Shown in pieces: positions 7,959 through 16,842 of a DNA stretch of 48,300 nucleotides. The stretch's first letter is position 1. Each line of letters begins with the position of its first letter. The translations under genes were made by a program, and so were the position numbers. Source of the DNA: Marinitenerispora sediminis (GTDB taxonomy: Bacteria > Actinomycetota > Actinomycetes > Streptosporangiales > Streptosporangiaceae); the NCBI RefSeq assembly GCF_003336425.1, contig NZ_QEIO01000030.1, positions 1 through 48,300 of the forward strand, in the 5' to 3' direction. The notes under the pieces are model-generated. The model was not told the DNA's origin. It searched no databases and was given only the letters and a program-made list of their open reading frames with translations.

Positions 7959-8519
7959 ATGGCGACCCGCGACGTGGACGGCGCCCCGGCCCCGCATCCC
8001 CCTCGGCGCCCGCCACGCCGACGCGCCGCGGGGCGGTCCGCGCCGCCGGCCGCGGCCCGCCGGATCCGGCTGACCGCGCGCGGTGCGGTCCTCGCGATGG
8101 TGCTGGCCACCTTCGGTGCCGCGCTGGCGGAGCAGCTCGCCGGGGTTCCGGCCGCCTCCGGCGCCGCGTTCGTCGCCGTGTGCGTCCTGGCCGCGTTCCT
8201 GGTGCGGCGCAGCGACCTGCTCCCGCTCGCGGTGAGCCCGCCGCTCGGCTACTTCACGGGCGTGCTGGCGGCGGAGGTCGTCCTCACCCTGGGCAGCGAC
8301 GGCTTCGCCCGCGCCGTGCTCATCGGCCTGGGGACCCGGCTCGCCGACATCGCGCCGTCGCTGTTCCTCGGCACCGCCGTCGTCCTGGTCGTCGCCGCCT
8401 GCCGCGGCCTGCCCGCGAACATCCGGGAACTCGGCGACGAACTGAGCGGCCGCCCCGCACGCCGCCCCAGCCGCCGGGGCGGCCCCCCGAAGGGCCGACC
8501 GGACGCCCCGACCCGGTGA
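7959..8519 (+). CDS. DUF6542 integral membrane protein
   Basis: The start is ATG 7959 or the adjacent GTG 7956. GAAGGAG lies 9 or 6 nt before them. The 186-residue product has a Pro/Arg-rich cytoplasmic N-terminus (1-45), then about four hydrophobic segments (about 50-72, 74-90, 95-117, 128-150) and an Arg/Pro-rich tail. The membrane core resembles the actinobacterial DUF6542 domain. From memory, Rv1111c occupies the same place between ychF and ispH in mycobacteria. The function is unknown. The spacing of 23 bp after rmuC suggests one transcript. Confidence 0.72.
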   Translation: MATRDVDGAPAPHPPRRPPRRRAAGRSAPPAAARRIRLTARGAVLAMVLATFGAALAEQLAGVPAASGAAFVAVCVLAAFLVRRSDLLPLAVSPPLGYFTGVLAAEVVLTLGSDGFARAVLIGLGTRLADIAPSLFLGTAVVLVVAACRGLPANIRELGDELSGRPARRPSRRGGPPKGRPDAPTR

Positions 8520-9120
8520 GACCGGCCACGGCCGGACAGGGACACCCCGGACGCACACCGCGGCACGACCGGGTGTCCGCGGCGCCGTTCTCGCGTGCCC
8601 TCACCGCCGGCGACCGCCTGGTCCGCCCGACCCGCGGCCGCCGCCCGCCGCGGACCCCCGCGTCATAGCCGCGCCCGGAGCCTGACCCGCACCGGAGACC
8701 GCCCCGGCCCGGACGGCCAGCCAGGTCGGGGCCGCGCCGGGCGACCACGGCGGGACATGCGCGTAGGGGTCTCCCTTCCGCAGGTCGGGCGTCCATGGTC
8801 CGGCGACGCACTCCCCGCGTGTGCAGGGTCCAGGGCCACCAGGGTGGCGAGGACGCGTACGAGCGCTCCCCTCGCACGTGGGCGGCCGCTTGGTCCCGCG
8901 TGTGCGGCCTCCGTGCGGTTCGGGGAAATTCGTCAGGCGGCCGAAGCGGAGGCGGCAGGGCCGGTAGCGTCCCACGTCAACGAGTCCGCTCCCCGCGCAC
9001 GCCGGGGATGGCCCGACGGGCTGCCGTACCGGCTCCGCGCGAACTGCCCCGCCGGCGCGCGTCCCACGGGGCGTCCTGGCGCGGCGCGCCCGGACGCCTC
9101 CCGCTACGTGCGGGCGGCGG
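8520..9120. other. 600-bp gene-poor convergent region
   Basis: Between the forward DUF6542 gene and the leftward xseB gene no frame has a ribosome site, a recognisable family or steady codon bias. The longest minus-strand frame (8601-8975) has coding-like codons only in its first third and may be a gene remnant. No RNase P, tmRNA or SRP RNA consensus was seen. Confidence 0.5.
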
Positions 9121-9390
9121 TCAGAACGGGGCCTCGGTGTCGGCCGTGCCGCTGCCCTCCGGCTCCTTCTCCGCCAGCGCGACGGCCAGTTTGGCGCGGG
9201 CGCCCTCCAGCCACTCCTCGCAGACGCGGGCCAGCCGTTCGCCGCGTTCCCACAGGGCGAGCGAGTCCTTGAGCGTCAGGCCGCCGGACTCCAGCTGGCG
9301 GACCACCGCGTTGAGCTGCTCGCGGGCCTCCTCGTAGCCGAGTTCCGGCTCGGCCGGCGTGGATCCGCCAGTGTCGTTCGTCGCGGTCAT
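9121..9390 (-). CDS. xseB: Exodeoxyribonuclease VII small subunit
   Basis: This 89-residue protein starts at ATG 9390, whose first four bases overlap the xseA stop (ATGA), so translation is coupled. The XseB signature is clear: [20 protein letters not shown], then [24 protein letters not shown]. These form the two-helix coiled coil that wraps the XseA subunit. The acidic tail is disordered. With XseA it forms exonuclease VII, which degrades single-stranded DNA from both ends and processes damaged ends. Confidence 0.97.
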   Translation of the reverse strand: MTATNDTGGSTPAEPELGYEEAREQLNAVVRQLESGGLTLKDSLALWERGERLARVCEEWLEGARAKLAVALAEKEPEGSGTADTEAPF

Positions 9391-10706
9391 GCGTCCCCCT
9401 CGTGCGTTTCCTCGTGCGTGTCCAGCCGCGCGGACGCCTCATGCGTTTCCGCCCGCTCAGAGCCTTCGGGCGTTCCCGGCCGCTCCGGCGGTTCCGTGTC
9501 GATCCGCTCGCCGGCGGTCGCGGTGATGCCGTCCTCCGCGAAGCGCACCCGCAGCGTCTCTCCGGGGGTGACCTGCTCGGCGGAGCGCACCACCGTGCCG
9601 TCACCGCGCTGCACGACGGCGTAGCCGCGGGCCAGAGTGGTGGCCGGGGAGAGCGCGAGCAGCCGGGCCCGGGTGTGGGTGAGGTCGTCCTCGGCGCGGG
9701 CGACCGCGGTGGCGACGCAGCGCCGCGCGCGGTCGCGCAGGCCGGTGACCTGCTCGGTGAGGCGGTCGATCTCGCGCAGCGGGCTGGCCAGGGCCGGCCG
9801 GGAGCGCATGCCCGCGAGCCAGGCCTCCTCGCGCGCGATACCGCCGAGCAGCACCCGCCGCCCGCGGTCGCGCAGTTGGCGGACGAGGTCGAGCTGCTCC
9901 CCGACGTCGGGCACCACCCGCTTGGCCGCGTCGGTGGGCGTCGAGGCCCGCACGTCGGCGACCAGGTCGAGCAGCGGGTTGTCCTGCTCGTGGCCGATCG
10001 CGCTCACGACGGGCGTCCGGGCGGCCGCGACCGCGCGGACGAGCGCCTCGTCGGAGAAGGGCAGCAGGTCCTCCAGCGATCCACCGCCGCGGGCGATGAT
10101 GACGACGTCGATCTCCGGACGCCCGTCGAGTTCCTTGAGCGCGTTCATGACCTCGCCGACGGCGCGGTCGCCCTGCACCGCCACCTCGCGGACCTCGAAG
10201 CGCACCGCCGGCCAGCGCCGCCGGCTGTTCTCCAGGACGTCGCGCTCGGCGGCCGAGCCGCGCCCGCAGATGAGCCCCACCGCGCCCGGCAGGAACGGCA
10301 GCCGCCGCTTGCGGGAGTCGGCGAAGAGGCCCTCGGCGGCGAGTGTGCCGCGCAGTTGCTCCAGCCGGGCGAGCAGCTCGCCGAGCCCCACGTGCCGGAC
10401 CTCCAGCGCCACCAGCGAGAAGGTGCCCCGGGCGACGTAGAAGTCGGGTTTGGCGTGGATCACCACCCGCGCACCGGCCTGCGGCGCGGGGGCGGCCGCC
10501 TCCAGCACCCGCACCGGGCAGACCACGCGCACCGAGACGTTGGCGACGGTGTCGCGCAGCGTCATGAACGCCGTGCCGCCGCGGCGGTTCAGCTCCGCGA
10601 TCTGGCCCTCGACCCAGATCCGGCCGAGCCGCCCGATCCAGCCGCCCACCGCCTGGAGGACGACGCGGACCGGCTGCGGTGCCTCGGCGGAACTCTGCAT
10701 CCCCAT
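9387..10706 (-). CDS. xseA: Exodeoxyribonuclease VII large subunit
   Basis: ATG 10706 gives 439 residues ([16 protein letters not shown]...). ATG 10700 is an alternative. The N-terminal OB fold (about 10-110) contains [20 protein letters not shown]. The catalytic core includes [61 protein letters not shown], all hallmarks of XseA. A coiled-coil region and the terminal [10 protein letters not shown] segment follow. An added tail of about 40 residues rich in Glu, Thr and His ([18 protein letters not shown]) is not part of the family core. It is co-translated with xseB. A -10-like TAGGCT 8 nt before the start suggests a leaderless mRNA. Confidence 0.97.
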   Translation of the reverse strand: MGMQSSAEAPQPVRVVLQAVGGWIGRLGRIWVEGQIAELNRRGGTAFMTLRDTVANVSVRVVCPVRVLEAAAPAPQAGARVVIHAKPDFYVARGTFSLVALEVRHVGLGELLARLEQLRGTLAAEGLFADSRKRRLPFLPGAVGLICGRGSAAERDVLENSRRRWPAVRFEVREVAVQGDRAVGEVMNALKELDGRPEIDVVIIARGGGSLEDLLPFSDEALVRAVAAARTPVVSAIGHEQDNPLLDLVADVRASTPTDAAKRVVPDVGEQLDLVRQLRDRGRRVLLGGIAREEAWLAGMRSRPALASPLREIDRLTEQVTGLRDRARRCVATAVARAEDDLTHTRARLLALSPATTLARGYAVVQRGDGTVVRSAEQVTPGETLRVRFAEDGITATAGERIDTEPPERPGTPEGSERAETHEASARLDTHEETHEGDA

Positions 10707-10714
10707 ACCTGTCG

Positions 10715-10720
10715 AGCCTA
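10715..10720 (-). promoter_or_regulatory. Candidate -10 (TAGGCT) of a leaderless xseA transcript
   Basis: TAGGCT lies 8 nt upstream of ATG 10706, which would place the transcript start at or next to the start codon. No strong Shine-Dalgarno is present, and no clear -35 was found. Confidence 0.4.
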
Positions 10721-10787
10721 GAGGAGGGCGCCGACATGCCCGGGCCACCCCGCCGACCGGCCGGGGCCGCCCGCCGGCGCGGCCGCG

Positions 10788-11528
10788 CTACTCGCCGGCC
10801 GCCTCCGACTCCAGCTTCGCGATCCGGTTGTCATACATCCGGACGAACTCGGGACGGTTGGCGTGCGCCGTCTCGTAACCGCGCAGCGTGCGCACCTGCT
10901 CGATGGTGAGCTTGCGCAGCCGGGCCCGGACGGAGGGCAGCGTCAGCTCGTCGTAGTTGGGCACCGGCAGGTCGGCCGCCTCGGCCGGTCCGCTCTCGGG
11001 AGCGCCGGCCGCCTGGGCGTCCGCCTTCACCTCCTTGGCGGCCTTCGCCGCGGCGACCGCGTCGGCGAAGACGGAGCTGTCGGCCGCGACGGTCTCGGCG
11101 TTGGCGCTGTCCAGCTCCGCCGCGATCTCGGCCTTCTCCTCCGGCTTCACCAGCGACTCCTCCTCGGCCTCCGGGCGCTCGGGGGCCGCGGGCGCCGCCG
11201 CCGGAGTCGGAGCAGGGGCGCTCTCGTTCCGGGCGGCGGGCTCCGCGGCTCCGGACGGCTGGGTTCCGGCGAGCGGCCGGGGCGTGTCGCCGACAGGCTC
11301 CTGGGTGACGGTGGGCTCGCTGGTGTTGGCGGCCTCGGTGCTGAACTCCTCGGCGACCGCGGCGGAGGCGTCGGCGGGCACGGCCTCGTTGGCGGCCGGG
11401 GCGCCCTTGACGTCGGCGTCGGCGGCGGCCAGGTCCGCGGGCCGGCTGGAGGCGGCGGGCCGGCCGAACTTGGCGAAGACGCGCCGGACCGCTCCGGAGA
11501 TCTTGCTGGACATCGACGGTTTCGACAT
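10788..11528 (-). CDS. Actinobacterial Rv1109c-type protein with small C-terminal helical domain
   Basis: The 246-residue product from ATG 11528 has a basic N-terminus ([20 protein letters not shown]), a long Ala/Glu/Pro-rich disordered middle (about 25-190), and a conserved-looking C-terminal domain of about 50 residues. That domain contains [19 protein letters not shown] and [20 protein letters not shown], a helix-turn-helix-like arrangement seen in many actinobacterial proteins of DUF8129 type. Its position between xseA and ispH matches M. tuberculosis Rv1109c, annotated in some databases as lipid-droplet-associated; both points are recalled, not checked. The N-terminus could bind lipid or nucleic acid. 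The ribosome site (AGGAG) is 12 nt away, rather far. Function unknown. Confidence 0.7.
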   Translation of the reverse strand: MSKPSMSSKISGAVRRVFAKFGRPAASSRPADLAAADADVKGAPAANEAVPADASAAVAEEFSTEAANTSEPTVTQEPVGDTPRPLAGTQPSGAAEPAARNESAPAPTPAAAPAAPERPEAEEESLVKPEEKAEIAAELDSANAETVAADSSVFADAVAAAKAAKEVKADAQAAGAPESGPAEAADLPVPNYDELTLPSVRARLRKLTIEQVRTLRGYETAHANRPEFVRMYDNRIAKLESEAAGE

Positions 11529-11887
11529 GGGAATCGGGGACTCCTGCTGCTGGCGGTCGGGGGGTGTGGTGCGGCGCGCCTCCTCGGGAGGGCGAGGGGT
11601 CGGCAGCCCGGAACGTGCGAACCGCTGGCACGGCGCTGTTTCGTTTCGCAGACCACCCAGAATAGGGGAGTTCCCCGCCCCCGCGGAGATCGGCGGACCG
11701 CGGTTCCCGGCAGTTCGGAGGCGCGGCGGAGCGCGTCCGGCACCGAGGTGCGCCCGAGCACGCCGCGGTGCCGCTTGTCACACCCCCGGACGTGTCTGTA
11801 CGGCGGCCGCGCCGCCGGTCCCGCGCCCGCGCCCCGCGGGGCGCGTCGGGGCAAGACGCCGCGAACCGCTCCTGCCGGGACAGGCCC

Positions 11888-11893
11888 TACGAT
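11888..11893 (+). promoter_or_regulatory. Candidate -10 (TACGAT) of a leaderless ispH transcript
   Basis: TACGAT is followed by exactly 7 nt and ATG 11901. There is no convincing Shine-Dalgarno in between, so transcription may start at the A of the start codon. This favours ATG 11901 over the in-frame ATG 11892. Confidence 0.5.
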
Positions 11894-11900
11894 GGATGGC

Positions 11901-12872
11901 ATGACTGCGACGAATCGCCGCCGTGTCCTGCTCGCCAAGCCTCGCGGCTACTGCGCCGGGGTCGACCGCGCCGTCGTCACGGTCGAGAAGGCGCTGGAAC
12001 AGTACGGTGCCCCGATCTACGTGCGCAAGCAGATCGTGCACAACACCCACGTCGTCCGCACGCTGGAGGAGCGCGGTGCCATCTTCGTCGAGGAGACCGA
12101 CGAGGTGCCCGAAGGCGCGATCGTCGTCTTCTCCGCGCACGGCGTCTCCCCGATGGTGCACGAGGAGGCGGCCCAGCGCCAGCTGAAGACCATCGACGCC
12201 ACCTGCCCGCTGGTCACCAAGGTCCACAAGGAGGCGAAGCGGTTCGCCGCCGAGGACCGCGACATCATCCTCATCGGCCACACCGGCCACGAGGAGGTCG
12301 AGGGCACCAGCGGTGAGGCGCCCGAGCACATCCAGGTCGTGGACGGCCCGGACGAGGTCGACAAGGTGCAGGTCCGCGACCCCGACAACGTCTCGTGGCT
12401 GTCGCAGACCACCCTCTCGGTGGACGAGACCAACGCGACGGTCGACGCGCTGCGCAAGCGGTTCCCGAACCTGCTGGACCCGCCGAGCGACGACATCTGC
12501 TACGCCACCTCCAACCGCCAGGCCGCGGTGAAGGAGATGGCTCCGGAGTGCGACCTCGTGATCGTCGTCGGCTCCGACAACTCCTCCAACTCGGTGCGGC
12601 TGGTGGAGGTGGCCCTGGAGGCGGGCGCCGGCGCCGCCCACCTGATCGACAACGCCTCCCTCATGGCGGAGTCCTGGCTGGAGGGCGTCGAGACGGTCGG
12701 CGTCACCAGCGGCGCGTCCGTGCCCGACATCCTGGTGCAGGACCTGCTCCGCCGGCTCGCCGAGTACGGGTACGACTCCGTGCGGGAGGTCGAGACCGCC
12801 CAGGAGAGCCTGACGTTCTCCCTGCCGAAGGAGCTCCGCCGCGACCTCCGCGCGGAGGCCGTCGGTTCCTGA
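11901..12872 (+). CDS. ispH: 4-hydroxy-3-methylbut-2-enyl diphosphate reductase (LytB)
   Basis: This 323-residue enzyme makes IPP and DMAPP from HMBPP, the last step of the MEP isoprenoid pathway. The three cysteines that bind the iron-sulfur cluster are seen in [25 protein letters not shown] and [11 protein letters not shown]. The conserved [18 protein letters not shown] and [10 protein letters not shown] motifs bind substrate. Length and ends match actinobacterial IspH. The first codons were chosen from family length and from the -10-like hexamer 7 nt upstream. A strong hairpin follows the stop by 53 bp. The cis-prenyltransferase at 24477-25238 uses the downstream isoprenoid pool. Confidence 0.98.
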   Translation: MTATNRRRVLLAKPRGYCAGVDRAVVTVEKALEQYGAPIYVRKQIVHNTHVVRTLEERGAIFVEETDEVPEGAIVVFSAHGVSPMVHEEAAQRQLKTIDATCPLVTKVHKEAKRFAAEDRDIILIGHTGHEEVEGTSGEAPEHIQVVDGPDEVDKVQVRDPDNVSWLSQTTLSVDETNATVDALRKRFPNLLDPPSDDICYATSNRQAAVKEMAPECDLVIVVGSDNSSNSVRLVEVALEAGAGAAHLIDNASLMAESWLEGVETVGVTSGASVPDILVQDLLRRLAEYGYDSVREVETAQESLTFSLPKELRRDLRAEAVGS

Positions 12873-12925
12873 CCCCCGCCGCGCCGTGGCCGCTCGGCCG
12901 CACCGCGGCGCCGCAGAGACGCGGA

Positions 12926-12957
12926 AAGGCCCGCCGCCCCGATGGGCGGCGGGCCTT
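12926..12957. terminator. Bidirectional terminator hairpin after ispH
   Basis: A perfect 14-bp stem (aaggcccgccgccc with its complement) closes a CGAT loop. It lies between the convergent ispH and the leftward Ala-rich gene, with AA and TT at the base serving both directions. Confidence 0.85.
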
Positions 12958-12968
12958 CGCCTCGTCCG

Positions 12969-13343
12969 TCAGCCGTTCCCCGACAGCCGGTCCCGCAGCG
13001 CGTCGGCGGCCGTGCCCCCGGGGTCCTGAACGGCCTGCTCGGCCGTCTCGGCGTACCCGCCGGCGGTCTCGGCCCAGCCGGCCGTCGCGCCCTCGACCTG
13101 CTCCTGGACGGCCCCCGCGGGGTCGGCGTAGGCCTCCGTGGCCGCGGCGGCGCTCTCCTGCACACCGGCGGTCGCGTCCTGGAACTGCTCGCCGTAGTGG
13201 TCGCCCGCCACCTGGGCGATGTCGCCGGCCGCTCCTCCGGTCAGGCCGTCCGCGCCCTGGACCGCCGTCTCGACGGCCCCACCCGCGGTCTCGGCGGCGT
13301 CACCGAACAGGCTCTTGAACCAATCGACAATCTCGCTGAACAC
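12969..13343 (-). CDS. Ala-rich repetitive amphipathic small protein (LEA/apolipoprotein-like), function unknown
   Basis: GTG 13343 follows GGAG by 10 nt and gives 124 residues. The first 14 residues (MFSEIVDWFKSLFGDA) form a strongly amphipathic helix with aromatic residues on one face, suited to membrane surface binding. The rest is Ala/Gly/Glu/Gln/Thr-rich with recurring AETAGG, AVETAVQGA, AETAEQAVQDP segments spaced about 11 residues apart, like LEA group 3 or phasin-type proteins. There is no signal peptide or transmembrane helix. No known family is recognised. It lies downstream of DUF4245 in the same direction, 140 bp away, and shares the ispH terminator. Confidence 0.7.
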   Translation of the reverse strand: MFSEIVDWFKSLFGDAAETAGGAVETAVQGADGLTGGAAGDIAQVAGDHYGEQFQDATAGVQESAAAATEAYADPAGAVQEQVEGATAGWAETAGGYAETAEQAVQDPGGTAADALRDRLSGNG

Positions 13344-13483
13344 CTGGAATCAACTCCGTGCTGGGACGCCCGGTACGCGTCCTGGGGTCGTGGACTCCCA
13401 GGTGTACCGGAACGAACCTCAAGGGCACGTTAAATCGCTCCGAAATCGCGCCGGCACGTGTCGTGACCGGGGCCGCGGCCCCC

Positions 13484-14041
13484 TCAGCCGCCCGCGCCAG
13501 GCCGCAGCGACGCCGCGAGGACCGCCAGTTCGGCGTACTCGGCGCTGCCCGCGACGACGACGGTGGCGCCGTCCTCCTGCCGGACGAGGGCCCGCCGGTT
13601 CTCGGCCTCGTTCCAGTACCGGTCCCAGGTGCCGCCGCCCACCTCGGCGGTGCCGTCGGCGGCGCCGTTCTCGGTGGCCGCCGCGACGAACGCCTCCGGG
13701 TCGGCGTCGCTGATGGCGAACTCGGCGTGCCGGTCCTCGGGGGTCGCGAAGCCGAGGGTCCAGGAGACCGGCCCGGCGGGCTCCTCGCCGGGCAGCGCGC
13801 CGCCGGTGTCCAGGCGGGTACTGGTGGGCACCCATCCCTCGGGCAGCTCCTCCGGGGCGTAGGTGCCGTACGGCGCGACGTCCTGGAGGGCGACGAGGTC
13901 GGCGGTGTAGTCGATACTCGGGATGTGCTCGCGGCTGCGTCCCGCGACCACCAGGGCCATGGCCAGGACGATCAGCACGACCACCCCCAGGGCGGCGGCG
14001 TACCCCCCGAACGTGGCGTCGGCGCGGTTGTACCTGCTCAT
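13484..14041 (-). CDS. DUF4245 membrane-anchored protein
   Basis: The 185-residue product from ATG 14041 has a short cytoplasmic N-terminus (MSRYNRADATFGGY), one transmembrane helix (about 15-33, ALGVVVLIVLAMALVVAG) and an extracytoplasmic domain. Family features include a WVPTSTRLD segment, a central SWTLGFATPEDRHAEFAISD and a terminal ALVRQEDGATVVVAGSAEY strand pair. DUF4245 is an actinobacterial family of unknown function and in mycobacteria sits beside glpX and fumC (Rv1100, recalled). It begins 36 bp after the TetR stop in the same direction, so the two may share a transcript. Confidence 0.85.
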   Translation of the reverse strand: MSRYNRADATFGGYAAALGVVVLIVLAMALVVAGRSREHIPSIDYTADLVALQDVAPYGTYAPEELPEGWVPTSTRLDTGGALPGEEPAGPVSWTLGFATPEDRHAEFAISDADPEAFVAAATENGAADGTAEVGGGTWDRYWNEAENRRALVRQEDGATVVVAGSAEYAELAVLAASLRPGAGG

Positions 14042-14077
14042 GCGGCGCCGCCCGTGGTCGAGGGGGCGGCGTGCTCG

Positions 14078-14743
14078 TCAATCGGTCTGCTCATCGCCTC
14101 CAGCTTGCCGCAGGCCCGGCGCGCCCGCCGACCGGGGTGGCTTGCGCAGCGGCTCCAGGCCGGCGAGGACCTCGATCACGTCGTCGGCGAGCCGCCGCGC
14201 GGCGGCGCGGTCCTCGCGGCGGACCACCTCGCCGACCGCGAGCAGCATCGCGCCGCTGACCACCATGAGCAGCGCCTCCTCGACGGGCTCCTCGGCCTTG
14301 CGGAACAGCGCCACGTTGCGGTCCGTCCACGCGCGCAGTTCGTCGCGGACGGCGGCGTCGAACCCGGGCGGGCTGTCGCCGCTGAAGAACAGCCAGGCGG
14401 TCTCCCGCTCCTCGATGCAGCCCTCCAGGTAGGCGCGCGCGGCGGCGTGCATGAGCCGTGTGGGATCGGTCTCACCCGCGGCGCGGGCCCGGGCGGCCGC
14501 GTCGTGGGTGCGCTGCTGCTGGCGCTGCTGGAACTCGGTGTAGAGGGCCCTGAACAGGTCGGCCTTGCCGGTGAAGTGGTGGTAGAGGCTGCCGACGCTG
14601 GCGCCCGCCTCGGCGACCACCTCGCTGACCCCGGCCCGCGCGAACCCGACGGTGCAAAACACCCGCGCCGCCGCGTCCAGCAGCGCGTTGCGGGTCGCCG
14701 TACCCCGGTGCGACACCCGCACCGTCCGCTCCGCGTTGTCCAC
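14078..14743 (-). CDS. TetR-family transcriptional regulator
   Basis: GTG 14743 has GGAGG at 7 nt and gives 221 residues. The frame upstream to 14902 is rejected. The N-terminal helix-turn-helix (about 12-58) is classic: [20 protein letters not shown], then [19 protein letters not shown] and [10 protein letters not shown]. The C-terminal ligand domain contains [19 protein letters not shown] and resembles no subgroup I can name. The gene is divergent from glpX, and an inverted repeat AGGTTA-N11-TAACCT lies in the shared region, so it probably controls itself and possibly glpX. The DUF4245 gene follows. Confidence 0.92.
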   Translation of the reverse strand: MDNAERTVRVSHRGTATRNALLDAAARVFCTVGFARAGVSEVVAEAGASVGSLYHHFTGKADLFRALYTEFQQRQQQRTHDAAARARAAGETDPTRLMHAAARAYLEGCIEERETAWLFFSGDSPPGFDAAVRDELRAWTDRNVALFRKAEEPVEEALLMVVSGAMLLAVGEVVRREDRAAARRLADDVIEVLAGLEPLRKPPRSAGAPGLRQAGGDEQTD

Positions 14744-14813
14744 CGCCGCACCTCCGCGCACCCCGAGACCCGCGCCCGCCGTCCCGCCGCGCGGCCCGGC
14801 CCGCCTCCGGTCG

Positions 14814-14836
14814 AGGTTACGCCAGGTGGCTAACCT
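14814..14836. promoter_or_regulatory. Inverted repeat AGGTTA-N11-TAACCT, candidate TetR operator
   Basis: The two 6-bp arms at 14814-14819 and 14831-14836 are exact complements. The inner GCCA/TGGC extends the symmetry if one base is bulged. It lies 71 bp upstream of the TetR start and 92 bp upstream of glpX, a typical place for autoregulation. Confidence 0.5.
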
Positions 14837-14928
14837 GGACGCAGCCGCCGCCGGCGGCCGGGCGGGGACGAGTCGCGCCCGTGCCCCACCAGGCGAGAGC
14901 ACCTGAGCCGTCGTTCGAAAGGCTGATG

Positions 14929-15954
14929 ATGACCACTCCCACCGCCCCCGTGCCGACTCCCGCCGACGCTCCGGACCGCAATCTCGCGCTGGAGCTCGTC
15001 CGCGTGACCGAGGCCGCCGCGCTGGCCGCCGCGCGCTGGGTCGGCCGCGGCGACAAGAACGGCGCCGACGGCGCCGCCGTCCGCGGGATGCGGCACTTGA
15101 TCAACACGGTCTCGATGGCCGGCACGGTCGTGATCGGCGAGGGCGAGAAGGACAACGCCCCGATGCTGTTCAACGGCGAGCGGGTCGGCGACGGCGCCGG
15201 GCCGGAGTGCGACGTGGCGGTCGACCCGATCGACGGCACCCGGTTGACCGCGATGGGCATGAGCAACGCCGTGTCGGTGATCGCGGTCAGCCCGGCGGGG
15301 TCGATGTTCGACCCGTCGGCGGTGTTCTACATGGAGAAGCTCGTCACCGGCCCGGCCGCCGCGGGCGCGGTGGACATCACGGCGCCGGTCGCCGACAACG
15401 TCCGCGCGGTCGCGGCGGCGAAGGGCGGGAGCCCGCAGGACGTCACGGTGGTGATCCTGGACCGGCCGCGGCACGCCGACATCGTGCGGGAGGTCCGCGC
15501 GACCGGGGCGCGGATCAAGTTCATCACCGACGGCGACGTCGCGGGCGCCATCATGGCGGCCCGGGCCGGCACCGGCGTGGACCTGCTGCTCGGCATCGGC
15601 GGCACGCCCGAGGGCATCATCGCGGCCTGCGCGCTGAAGTGTCTCGGCGGTGTGATCCAGGGCCGGCTGTGGCCGCGCGACGACGCCGAGCGCGCCAAGG
15701 CCGAGGCGGCCGGGCACGACCTGTCCCGGGTACTCACCACCGACGACCTGGTCTCCTCGGAGGACGTGTTCTTCGCGGCCACCGGCATCACCGACGGCGA
15801 GCTGGTGGGCGGGGTCCGCTACGAGTCGGGCGGCGCGATCACGGACTCGCTCGTGATGCGCGGCCGCAGCGGCACGATCCGCAAGGTCCGCAGCGAGCAC
15901 CGGCTGAGCAAGCTGGCCACCTACAGCGGGATCGACTTCGAGGCGGCGACCTGA
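14929..15954 (+). CDS. glpX: Class II fructose-1,6-bisphosphatase
   Basis: The 341-residue enzyme removes the 1-phosphate of fructose 1,6-bisphosphate in gluconeogenesis. ATG 14929 is preferred over ATG 14926 because the AAAGG ribosome site is then 6 nt away. GlpX motifs are present: [27 protein letters not shown] and the metal-binding [12 protein letters not shown], then [11 protein letters not shown] and [20 protein letters not shown]. Actinobacteria often have only this FBPase class. It is divergent from a TetR regulator and in the conserved neighbourhood of fumC. Confidence 0.98.
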   Translation: MTTPTAPVPTPADAPDRNLALELVRVTEAAALAAARWVGRGDKNGADGAAVRGMRHLINTVSMAGTVVIGEGEKDNAPMLFNGERVGDGAGPECDVAVDPIDGTRLTAMGMSNAVSVIAVSPAGSMFDPSAVFYMEKLVTGPAAAGAVDITAPVADNVRAVAAAKGGSPQDVTVVILDRPRHADIVREVRATGARIKFITDGDVAGAIMAARAGTGVDLLLGIGGTPEGIIAACALKCLGGVIQGRLWPRDDAERAKAEAAGHDLSRVLTTDDLVSSEDVFFAATGITDGELVGGVRYESGGAITDSLVMRGRSGTIRKVRSEHRLSKLATYSGIDFEAAT

Positions 15955-16026
15955 CCGGTGCGCCCGGCGCCGCATCGGGTGCCGCGGCGGCCTGCGGGGC
16001 GGCCGGGGCGGCCGCCCTCCGCGCCG

Positions 16027-16842
16027 TCAGTCGATCAGCCTGCGGCGCATCTGGAAGACCGCCAGGCACCAGGCCGCCGCGGCGAACGCCAGCAGCGCGG
16101 CCAGATGCCCGAGGTCGGCCGCCGGCCGCAGCCCGAACGCCGCGCTGCGGACCAGCTCCACGCAGTGGTAGAGCGGATTCACCGCCGCGAGCGACTGCGC
16201 CCAGGACGGCAGCGCGTCCAGCGGGAAGAACGTCCCGGCGACGAGGAACAGCGGGGTGATGAGCCCCGAGATGATGTAGTCCATGGTCTTCATGGACGGC
16301 ACCACCGCGGACAGCCAGATCCCGAGCAGCGCGAAGCCGAACGCGCTGACCAGCGTGACGAGCGGGACGAGCAGCATGGCGGGCCGCGGCTGCAGGCCGA
16401 AGCCCATCGCGACGATCAGCGGCGCGCACGCGTAGGTCCCGGCCTTGAGGGCGATCCAGGTGGCCTCGGCGGTGACCAGTTCGCGGACGTCGACGGGGGC
16501 GGCGAGCATGCCCTCGTAGCCGTGCCGGAAGACCCGCCGCACGTAGGTGTCGATCAGGCCGGGGAACATCGAGCTGAACAGCACGGACATCCCGACGATG
16601 CCGGTGCCGACGAACTCGATGTAGTCGTAGCCCCCGATCGCGCCGACGAGGGAGCCGAGCCCGAAGCCGAACGCCAGCAGGTAGACGATCGGCTCGACCA
16701 CGGCCGCGAACGTCGTGGGCCCCCAGTTGCGCCGGAACAGCGCCCACTCCCGCACGAGCACTCCGGCGACCGGGGCGAACTCGAACCGGCCCGGCTCGTC
16801 GCGGGCGGTGCTTCCGCTCCGTCGCACGGTTCCCCCGGTCAT
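16027..16842 (-). CDS. ABC-2 type exporter permease
   Basis: ATG 16842 overlaps the stop of the ATPase gene (ATGA), giving 271 residues and coupled translation. There are six predicted hydrophobic segments, with the family sequence GTGIVGMSVLFSSMFPGLIDTY, the loop RVFRHGYEGMLAAPVDVREL, and the late SGLITPLFLVAGTFFPLDAL followed by NPLYHCVELVRS. This matches the NodJ/DrrB-like permeases that export lipids, polysaccharide or drugs. The substrate is not evident. It pairs only with the ATPase beside it. Confidence 0.92.
   Translation of the reverse strand: MTGGTVRRSGSTARDEPGRFEFAPVAGVLVREWALFRRNWGPTTFAAVVEPIVYLLAFGFGLGSLVGAIGGYDYIEFVGTGIVGMSVLFSSMFPGLIDTYVRRVFRHGYEGMLAAPVDVRELVTAEATWIALKAGTYACAPLIVAMGFGLQPRPAMLLVPLVTLVSAFGFALLGIWLSAVVPSMKTMDYIISGLITPLFLVAGTFFPLDALPSWAQSLAAVNPLYHCVELVRSAAFGLRPAADLGHLAALLAFAAAAWCLAVFQMRRRLID

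Noticed and set aside
8601-8975. Minus-strand 124-codon frame in the gap after the DUF6542 gene
   Set aside because: Codon pattern looks coding only at first and there is no Shine-Dalgarno or family match. Left as a possible remnant.
8520-9120. RNase P RNA or other structural RNA in the gap
   Set aside because: No GAGGAAAGTC-type or other RNA consensus was found.
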